From: Tragulus kanchil
Taxonomy: Eukaryota; Chordata; Mammalia; Artiodactyla; Tragulidae
DNA length: 64,000 bases
NCBI GenBank assembly: GCA_022376925.1
Contig: JAIOJX010000005.1
Coordinates: forward strand, 155,821,501 to 155,885,500
Direction of reading: 5' to 3'
Shown: positions 56,187-64,000 of the stretch, piece by piece
How positions within the stretch are numbered: position 1 is the first letter of the stretch
Layout: each line of letters starts with the position of its first letter
The notes under the pieces: model-generated
Database searches by the model: none
The model's input: the letters and a program-made list of their open reading frames with translations, nothing else
Told to the model about the DNA's origin: nothing
Position numbers and translations under genes: made by a program

Positions 56187-57998
56187 GCCTTTGCAGCGTC
56201 TTCCTGCATGTGGGAAGGCTACCTCCTAATAACGCTGGATCACCTTCATAAGCTATGAGGGTGTTGACTCGGGGCTATTGGATACTCATAGTCCTTGGGA
56301 GCACATACCCAGACGTTGCCTAGCCCCTGTTTCAGAGTCCCTAGGTTTTTCCTGCTAGGGCGCTGACACTGTAGCAGACCCTGCCTTAACAGCACTCAAC
56401 CATCTTTTAAGCTTAGACACATTTCAGATTCTCAGTTTATGTCTCAGCTGAATCTGTTCTCCTGCAGGAAATAATGGTCTCTTAGAAGATAAGAGTCTTT
56501 TACCGAAAAATGACCCTCTGGTTTTCATTGGTTCTGATCATGGAAATGCCTGTTATCTCATCTTTCTGCAGTACAGCATCACTCCACAGAATGCAGTCAG
56601 TAACCAGTTTCATTTTTCCTATACTTGAAGGCCTGAATTGTTGCCTTGGCCAGAGCACTTCTCCTCCAGAGGAGCCTTCTTTCAAGTCACTCTTGGGCCT
56701 CAATTGCTGCCTTGGCCAAAGAATTCCTCCTCCATAGGAGCCTTCTCTTAAGTCACTCTTGGTGTCATTTCTAGCTATTGTTTGTCACTTTGTGTCAGGA
56801 GCTGGTCATGTCACACAAACAGTTGGCACTAGGTCTTCTCTTGGCTATCTGGTCAGTAAGGTGTTTCAGTCCCCAAACTTCATAGTATCTCACTGTGTAT
56901 ACTCACCTTCCTGAGACGTCTAGAATCTTCCGCTCTGACACTAGAAGGTCAGAGAAAGAAAGACATTCCAAATTTCCTTAGGTGACTTTTTGAGATGCCC
57001 AGTTCTAAGAATGAGCTTGCCCCATTCTGTGGGGTCCTGGTCAGGGCTTAAAGAGAGTATCCTGAGATTGCTCTGAGATTTACCTTTTGGCCCTTTGAAC
57101 AAGCATGTTTAAAATCCAGCCCAAGAAATGTTCCCCAAGCCTCCTGATGGTTCTTGTTGTCTAGTTCTTGGAGTATAATTGCTTCCCTCCAGGTCAAGCA
57201 CATCCTGAGCTTGATGAAGCTTGGGCAGGCTGAGATTCAATCCTTGTTTTAAGGAAAGAATGTCTCCTTATGGGGGAATTATCATGGGATGGAAGCCTTT
57301 GCAGCGTCTTCCTGCATGTGGGAAGGCTACCTCCTAATAACGCTGGATCACCTTCATAAGCTATGAGGGTGTTGACTGGGCTATTGGATACTCATAGTCC
57401 TTGGGAGCACATACCCAGACGTTGCCTAGCCCCTGTTTCAGAGTCCCTAGGTTTTTCCTGCTAGGGCGCTGACACTGTAGCAGACCCTGCCTTAACAGCA
57501 CTCAACCATCTTTTAAGCTTAGACACATTTCAGATTCTCAGTTTATGTCTCAGCTGAATCTGTTCTCCTGCAGGAAATAATGGTCTCTTAGAAGATAAGA
57601 GTCTTTTACCGAAAAATGACCCTCTGGTTTTCATTGGTTCTGATCATGGAAATGCCTGTTATCTCATCTTTCTGCAGTACAGCATCACTCCACAGAATGC
57701 AGTCAGTAACCAGTTTCATTTTTCCTATACTTGAAGGCCTGAATTGTTGCCTTGGCCAGAGCACTTCTCCTCCAGAGGAGCCTTCTTTCAAGTCACTCTT
57801 GGGCCTCAATTGCTGCCTTGGCCAAAGAATTCCTCCTCCATAGGAGCCTTCTCTTAAGTCACTCTTGGTGTCATTTCTAGCTATTGTTTGTCACTTTGTG
57901 TCAGGAGCTGGTCATGTCACACAAACAGTTGGCACTAGGTCTTCTCTTGGCTATCTGGTCAGTAAGGTGTTTCAGTCCCCAAACTTCATAGTATCTCA
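55786..57998. repeat. Duplicated block 18 (unmerged overlap)
   Basis: 55786-56892 recurs at 56897-57998, offset 1111 falling to 1106. In the first 70 bases of copy 2, ctgcaccaactagaag becomes ctgacactagaag and acattacaaa becomes acattccaaa. Later, gactcggggcta becomes gactgggcta. The first 400 bases overlap block 17, giving three copies (54692, 55786 and 56897). Short internal direct repeats (ttgccttggcca) occur near 56640 and 56709. No gene is recognised. Confidence 0.94.
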
Positions 57999-58311
57999 GC
58001 CTGTGCTTATCAACTATGCTGGATCCTTTGGAAAGTAGCTGTCAAACAGAGTTGGGAGTATAAGACTCAGGGGATTAATACCTATAAAAGACAAAGGGGA
58101 ATGGAGGCAGGCATAGGTCAGGTCAACCTTCAGACAATGCTGACCTAATACCTATGAAAAGAGAAGGGAAGGATGGAAACCTGGGTAGGAACAATTCAGA
58201 CTGCAGTGCAGAAAGAGAACCTTATCAATCCCCAAAAGCCCCAACGTGAAGAGTACCTGCAATAGGAGTCCCTCAAAACCCCTAGTCCCCAGCTGTGACC
58301 CATACTCAAGA
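57999..58311. other. Single-copy DNA, no feature recognised
   Basis: Only a weak direct repeat (aatacctataaaag near 58077, aatacctatgaaaag near 58147) stands out. Confidence 0.4.
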
Positions 58312-60566
58312 CTGTAACCTTAGCTCTGTTGACTGTATCAATATCCTACACCTCAAAAGCAAGTTAAAAAAAAATTAATCTTCCAGCATATTTCTGTGCC
58401 TATCAGTCTAGTCAGACGAGGTCCAAGGGAACAGGATCTTGTGCTCTCATGGGAGAGATGAGTCAGTCAAACAACCTACCTTTGGTTAGTGACTAGTTTC
58501 TTTCTGGTTAAAGTGAACAGTAGGCACAGCTGCCCAAACATGGACAGTCTAATAATATTCCTTCAGGAAAGAACTATGCTGAGAATGACAGATAGAAACA
58601 GAGGGAAAGATAACATTTAGCAGAAACTGTGGAGGCAGTGATAAAGTGGTCAGGAGTTTTTCCTTGATGACCTTACATTTGTTCCATCTTAAATTTCTAG
58701 ATCTAAGGCACACAGTGGTGCTAGCAGAAAGTCATTTCAGATGGAGAGCATGGGAAATAAAAGCCCTGAGGCAGAAGCAGTGTGGTGTGTTTAAAGGACT
58801 GAACAGAAGCAGTGTGGCTAAAACTTAATGAGTGAAGGGGAGAGACAGAAGCAGGAGCTATTGTGAAGAATCCTGACAGAAAGGTGGGTTTCATCCTATA
58901 GCTAATGCAAAGCCTCTAGGAAATTTTCTAGCAGTGGAACATGATTCTCTTTTTGAATCTTAAATCATTCTGTCCCCATTATTGGTCTCTGCCATCTACT
59001 CATAGAGAAGCAGGTGAAGTGATGTTGGGATTAAGATGAGGCAATAGAAATGGAAAAGTTGGGTAGATTTCAGAATACAACTTAGAAACAACATAATTAG
59101 GTCTTGGTGATGGATTCTGGGTAGAGAATAATGGGTAAGGAAGAATTTAGAGTGATCTCTGCCTTCTTGTCCTGATAAGTATTTAGTGCTTGACAGTAAT
59201 ATGGGAAAGATTAAAATAAAGTTTTGGGCAAATCCAAGTTATTTGCATTTTCAACCTAAAATGCCTGTTATAGCGCCCACGTGGACATGTCATGTAGATG
59301 TGTGGATAGGAGCAAGAAGCTCAGTGATGTATTCAAAGCAAGGGATAAACTTGCCAATTGTGTTCAGTGTTCTCCGTGCTTACACAGGGGAAATGGTTTG
59401 GAGCTACAGTCTAGCTTGATTCCCCGGAGAGTGGCCCAATCTGTAACCTTAGCTCTGTTGACTGTATCAATATCCTACACCTCAAAAGCAAGTTAAAAAA
59501 TCAATCTTCCAGCATATTTCTGTGCCTATCAGTCTAGTCAGACGAGGTCCAAGGGAACAGGATCTTGTGCTCTCATGGGAGAGATGAGTCAGTCAAACAA
59601 CCTACCTTTGGTTAGTGACTAGTTTCTTTCTGGTTAAAGTGAACAGTAGGCACAGCTGCCCAAACATGGACAGTCTAATAATATTCCTTCAGGAAAGAAC
59701 TATGCTGAGAATGACAGATAGAAACAGAGGGAAAGATAACATTTAGCAGAAACTGTGGAGGCAGTGATAAAGTGGTCAGGAGTTTTTCCTTGATGACCTT
59801 ACATTTGTTCCATCTTAAATTTCTAGATCTAAGGCACACAGTGGTGCTAGCAGAAAGTCATTTCAGATGGAGAGCATGGGAAATAAAAGCCCTGAGGCAG
59901 AAGCAGTGTGGTGTGTTTAAAGGACTGAACAGAAGCAGTGTGGCTAAAACTTAATGAGTGAAGGGGAGAGACAGAAGCAGGAGCTATTGTGAAGAATCCT
60001 GACAGAAAGGTGGGTTTCATCCTATAGCTAATGCAAAGCCTCTAGGAAATTTTCTAGCAGTGGAACATGATTCTCTTTTTGAATCTTAAATCATTCTGTC
60101 CCCATTATTGGTCTCTGCCATCTACTCATAGAGAAGCAGGTGAAGTGATGTTGGGATTAAGATGAGGCAATAGAAATGGAAAAGTTGGGTAGATTTCAGA
60201 ATACAACTTAGAAACAACATAATTAGGTCTTGGTGATGGATTCTGGGTAGAGAATAATGGGTAAGGAAGAATTTAGAGTGATCTCTGCCTTCTTGTCCTG
60301 ATAAGTATTTAGTGCTTGACAGTAATATGGGAAAGATTAAAATAAAGTTTTGGGCAAATCCAAGTTATTTGCATTTTCAACCTAAAATGCCTGTTATAGC
60401 GCCCACGTGGACATGTCATGTAGATGTGTGGATAGGAGCAAGAAGCTCAGTGATGTATTCAAAGCAAGGGATAAACTTGCCAATTGTGTTCAGTGTTCTC
60501 CGTGCTTACACAGGGGAAATGGTTTGGAGCTACAGTCTAGCTTGATTCCCCGGAGAGTGGCCCAAT
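58312..60566. repeat. Duplicated block 19 (unmerged overlap)
   Basis: 58312-59440 recurs at 59441-60566. The offset is 1129, then 1126 because aaaaaaaaattaatc shortens to aaaaaatcaatc, within 60 bases of the start of copy 2. There is no junction sequence. It carries the old LINE 3' end described separately. Confidence 0.95.
58640..59420 (+). mobile_element. Ancient LINE 3' end, L1M-like (also at 59766-60546 and partly 61242-61594)
   Basis: Ordered landmarks match a widespread old mammalian LINE tail: aaagccctgaggcagaagca, then gtgggtttcatcctatagct with aatgcaaagc, gcagtggaacatgattct, gtcttggtgatggattctgg, and near the end ttttgggcaaatccaag, aatgcctgttatagc, ggacatgtcatgtagatgtg and agaagctcag. 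I recall the layout but not the exact subfamily. Copies at 59766 and 61242 come from blocks 19 and 20. Confidence 0.45.
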
Positions 60567-60783
60567 TGTAGTTCTCAATAACAGTTGGCAATGATGGTTC
60601 TGATCAATTAATTTTGGGGGAACAAAAGTCTCACTGCTGGTTAGTAGTCAAAGATATAGGGTTGGTTTATGATCTTGAGGCAGTGAAGACCTCCCAGAGA
60701 AGCAAGAGAGAATGCCCATGACTGAAGGAACACACAGACCTCCAGAGAGCCTCAGGTGTCCAGATAGACAGAGCAAGGCATGC

Positions 60784-60802
60784 AAAAAAAAAAAAAAAAA
60801 AA
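60784..60802 (+). repeat. Poly(A) run (also at 61833-61852)
   Basis: A run of 19 A follows cagagcaaggcatgc. It lies just left of the minus-strand BovB 3' end, so it is not that element's tail, which would appear as T on this strand. It may be the tail of a plus-strand insertion I cannot identify. Confidence 0.8.
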
Positions 60803-60820
60803 GGCCTCAGTTCCCATTTT

Positions 60821-61235
60821 TGTTGTTCAGTTGCCAAGTCATGTCCTACTTTGACCGCATGGATTGCAGCATGCCAGGCTTCCTTGTCCTTCACTATCTC
60901 CCAGAGTGTGCTCAGATTCGTGTCCATTGGGTTGGTGATGCTATGTAGCTCCTCCTCTGCTGCCCCCTTCTTCTCTTCCCTTCAGTCTTTCTCAGCATCA
61001 GGGTCTTTTCCAATAAGTTAGCTCTTTGCATCAGGTGACCAAAGTATGGGAGTTTCAGCATCAGTTCTTCCAATGAATATTCAAGGTTGGTTTCCTTTAG
61101 GATTGACAGGTTTGGTCTCTTTGTAGTCCGAGGGACTCTCAAGAGTATTCTCAAGCACCACAGTTCAAAAGCTTCAGTTCTTCAGTGCTCAGCCTTCTTT
61201 ATGCTGTAGCATTCACATTCATAAATGACTACTGG
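60821..61235 (-). mobile_element. BovB 3'-end duplicate, cut at block 20 junction
   Basis: The same sequence as the left end of the BovB at 61871, beginning tgttgttcagttgccaagtc and stopping abruptly at the junction near 61240. It is the same insertion seen twice, not a second element. Confidence 0.88.
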
Positions 61236-61870
61236 AAAAAAATTTCAGAATACAACTTAGAAACAACATAATTAGGTCTTGGTGATGGATTCTGGGTAGA
61301 GAATAATGGGTAAGGAAGAATTTAGAGTGATCTCTGCCTTCTTGTCCTGATAAGTATTTAGTGCTTGACAGTAATATGGGAAAGATTAAAATAAAGTTTT
61401 GGGCAAATCCAAGTTATTTGCATTTTCAACCTAAAATGCCTGTTATAGCGCCCACGTGGACATGTCATGTAGATGTGTGGATAGGAGCAAGAAGCTCAGT
61501 GATGTATTCAAAGCAAGGGATAAACTTGCCAATTGTGTTCAGTGTTCTCCGTGCTTACACAGGGGAAATGGTTTGGAGCTACAGTCTAGCTTGATTCCCC
61601 GGAGAGTGGCCCAATTGTAGTTCTCAATAACAGTTGGCAATGATGGTTCTGATCAATTAATTTTGGGGGAACAAAAGTCTCACTGCTGGTTAGTAGTCAA
61701 AGATATAGGGTTGGTTTATGATCTTGAGGCAGTGAAGACCTCCCAGAGAAGCAAGAGAGAATGCCCATGACTGAAGGAACACACAGACCTCCAGAGAGCC
61801 TCAGGTGTCCAGATAGACAGAGCAAGGCATGCAAAAAAAAAAAAAAAAAAAAGGCCTCAGTTCCCATTTT

Positions 61871-63190
61871 TGTTGTTCAGTTGCCAAGTCATGTCCTACT
61901 TTGACCGCATGGATTGCAGCATGCCAGGCTTCCTTGTCCTTCACTATCTCCCAGAGTGTGCTCAGATTCGTGTCCATTGGGTTGGTGATGCTATGTAGCT
62001 CCTCCTCTGCTGCCCCCTTCTTCTCTTCCCTTCAGTCTTTCTCAGCATCAGGGTCTTTTCCAATAAGTTAGCTCTTTGCATCAGGTGACCAAAGTATGGG
62101 AGTTTCAGCATCAGTTCTTCCAATGAATATTCAAGGTTGGTTTCCTTTAGGATTGACAGGTTTGGTCTCTTTGTAGTCCGAGGGACTCTCAAGAGTATTC
62201 TCAAGCACCACAGTTCAAAAGCTTCAGTTCTTCAGTGCTCAGCCTTCTTTATGCTGTAGCATTCACATTCATAAATGACTACTGGAAAAACTATAGCTTT
62301 GACTATATGGACATTTTTTGGCAAAATGATGTCTGCTTTTTTAATGCACAGTGTAGGTTTGTCATAGCTTTGTTCTTATCAATGAGCAAGCGTCTTTTAA
62401 GTTCATGGCTGCAGTAACCATCTGCAGTAATTTTGGAGCCCAAGAAAATAAAATCTTCCATTGTTTCCAATTTTTCCCCTTCTATTTGCCATGAAGTGAT
62501 AGGACCAGATGCCATGATCTTAGTTCTTTTGAATGTTAAGTTTTAAGCCAGGCTTTTCACTCTCCCCTTTCATCTTCATCAAGAAGCACCTTAGTTTCTC
62601 CTCTTTCTGCCATTAGAGTGATATCATCTGCATGTTTGAGGTTGTTGACAAATCTTCTGGCAATCTTGATCCCAGGTTGAGCTTCATCCAGCCTGGCATT
62701 TCACATGTTGTACTCTGCATATGAGTTAGATAAACAGGGTGACAATATGCAGCTTTGTTATACTCCTTACCCAATTTGGAACCAGTCCATTGTTCCATGT
62801 CTGGTTCTAACTATTCCTTCTTGACCTGTTTACAGGTTTCTCAGGAGACAGGTAAGGTGGTCTGGTATTCCCATCTCTAAAAGTTTTTCCCTGGTTCTGA
62901 TCCACACAGGTCCAAGTCAAAGACTTTAGAGTAGTTGGTGAAGCAAAAGTAAATGTTTTTCTGAATTCCCTTATTTTCTCTATGAGCCAACAAATGACCT
63001 CTGGTTCCTCTGCCTTTTCTAAACCCAGCTTATACATCTGGAAGTTCTTAGTTCACATACTGCTAATGCCTAGTTTGAAGAATTTTGAGGATTACCTTTC
63101 TAGCATGTGAAATGAGGGTAATGTGTAGTATTTCAAACATCCTCTGGCATTGCCCTTCTTTGGGACTGGAATGAAAACCAGTTTCTATGG
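61871..63190 (-). mobile_element. BovB (RTE) LINE, 5'-truncated relic
   Basis: This is the fullest view of the second BovB. From left to right (3' to 5' on the minus strand) it has the 3' end (gttgttcagttgccaagtc), RT C-terminal coding remnants and, near 63170, ctttgggactggaatgaaaa, where the match stops. Minus frames 62303-62515 (MASGPITSWQ..., FIFLGSKITADG), 62613-62798 and 62807-63037 are broken pieces of the reverse transcriptase in different frames. It is inactive. Confidence 0.9.
62303..62515 (-). pseudogene. BovB reverse-transcriptase C-terminal fragment
   Basis: A 70-codon open frame with MASGPITSWQ (residues 1-10) and DFIFLGSKITADG (residues 21-33), which are conserved after the RT palm in BovB. 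Upstream RT sequence continues in other frames on the minus strand (62613-62798 and 62807-63037), showing at least two frame breaks. Confidence 0.85.
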
Positions 63191-64000
63191 GACCATTTGA
63201 ACTTGCTGTTTGATGTGGGTTGACAGAACCAAGAGACTTATTCCAATAAAGTAAAAAATTTAAAAAAAAATGCTGGGTCAGTAGTTTCTTCGATAGTTCC
63301 AGAGAAAGACTTCAGGGCTTGACCAAGCCCACTGTAAAGTTTCTTACTGGCAAAAAATGAACAGAGTAGGCAAAGGTTTGGGCAGCTTAGGAATATTCCT
63401 TCATAAAAAAAACTATTTGCCTTTGCTAGAAAAACAAAAGACTCAAGAAATGGATTGCAAGGCCAGACCAGAAGTTGCCATGATTTGTTAGGAAAAACAA
63501 ATCAGATTTTCCTCTTGTGTTTCTCCTTCTCTATGAAAATTACCATGTTGAAGACCCCCCCTACCTGCCCCGCCCATGATGCCCATTTAAGCAGATAACA
63601 TGACAATATGACTTGGAACTAGGGGTCAAGAAAGAATATTTGCCCTCTAAGTGTCTCAAACACTTTCAGCTATAGTCTACTGCAAAGACAGCCAACAGAG
63701 CATTCCAAAAACACCCATACCAGAATTCTTAACTTCCTGTCCACTACTGTGTACCTAGGGATAGGGTACAGAAGAGTTAGCAGGTAGAGAAGTTGAAGGA
63801 ATGGGTCAACTTGAGTTAGGCTGAAAGTGAATAACATTTATAATAGGAGATAAATACAGATACTTCAGGCTCCTTGGTAGAGTGGTTAGAATAGACACAG
63901 TATATAGAGTTAATGCCACAGCCTTCTGAAGCACAACTTCCCAGGCTGAGGATAGTTAGCTGATTGTATTTGAGTCTGAGCTCCTGGAGGGTAGTCTGGG
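63191..64000. other. Single-copy DNA, no feature recognised
   Basis: An A-rich patch lies at 63247-63271. No gene or repeat family is recognised to the end of the window. Confidence 0.45.

Larger units (their letters stand above)
60193..62290. repeat. Duplicated block 20 (unmerged overlap)
   Basis: 60193-61240 recurs at 61242-62290, offset 1049 rising to 1050 because a poly(A) run has 19 A at 60784-60802 and 20 A at 61833-61852. Copy 1 breaks off inside BovB after ctactggaaaaa. The first 374 bases also belong to block 19, giving three copies (59067, 60193 and 61242). Confidence 0.95.

Noticed and set aside
1..62290. Biological tandem gene amplification or satellite DNA
   Set aside because: The repeated units are unrelated to each other, each is doubled only once, and junctions ignore all sequence features; satellites and gene families repeat the same unit.
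63865..63930. tRNA- or MIR-like text (ggtagagtggttagaa)
   Set aside because: Only a short match, with no paired stems or continuing consensus.
1..64000. CRISPR arrays, prokaryotic operons, phage or plasmid functions
   Set aside because: No short regularly spaced direct repeats, no ribosome-binding-site-led gene runs, and abundant ruminant retroelements show the DNA is mammalian.

Overview
This is nuclear genomic DNA from a ruminant, almost certainly a bovid. The evidence is the mobile-element set: BovB (RTE) LINE sequence, Bov-tA/Bov-A SINEs, and CHR-type tRNA-derived SINEs shared by cetaceans, hippos and ruminants. They sit on a background of older mammalian repeats (MIR, an MLT1-type MaLR LTR, L2- and L1M-like relics). 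I cannot tell cattle, buffalo, sheep, goat or another bovid apart from this sequence alone. There is no bacterial, viral or organellar gene and no convincing intact protein-coding gene. The longest open frames are a decayed BovB reverse-transcriptase fragment, frames inside SINEs, and frames made by sequence duplication.

The dominant structure is artificial-looking. From end to end the window is a chain of 20 side-by-side duplications, each of a different sequence and each 1.05-1.21 kb long. In each pair copy 2 starts directly after copy 1 or after a junction of up to about 40 bases. Copies are near-identical, and their differences are mostly small indels that cluster at the outer ends (3' end of copy 1, 5' end of copy 2). 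Neighbouring pairs sometimes overlap, so some segments occur three times. This is what assembly pieces joined without merging their ~1.1 kb overlaps would look like; it is not a plausible biological repeat family. If each overlap is collapsed, roughly 22 kb of the 64 kb is redundant and the true locus is about 42 kb.

Layout. 1-6359: three duplicated blocks holding a Bov-tA, MIR pieces, an MLT1-type LTR and a conserved-element-like patch. 6360-9634: single-copy, with a possible LTR, a MIR, an L2-like tail and one candidate exon (9351-9430). 9635-16294: two duplicated blocks with a Bov-tA and an LTR-like stretch. 16295-18433: single-copy with one CHR SINE. 18434-27455: four duplicated blocks with a BovB 3' fragment. 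27456-35079: the longest single-copy stretch, with an old interspersed repeat, a 48-bp minisatellite, and an LTR-like element split by a CHR SINE. 35080-46389: five duplicated blocks and a Bov-tA. 46390-50090: a CHR SINE and a long BovB relic, itself carrying an artefactual duplication. 50449-62290: five duplicated blocks, a perfect 34-bp inverted repeat, L1-like relics and an old LINE tail. 61871-63190: a second BovB relic. 63191-64000: unassigned.

No genes here can be shown to work together. I looked for a new biological system and did not find one. The observations worth following are the assembly signature, the inverted repeat at 52940-53031, the nested SINE-in-LTR with its G-rich tract, the minisatellite, and the single exon-like segment.
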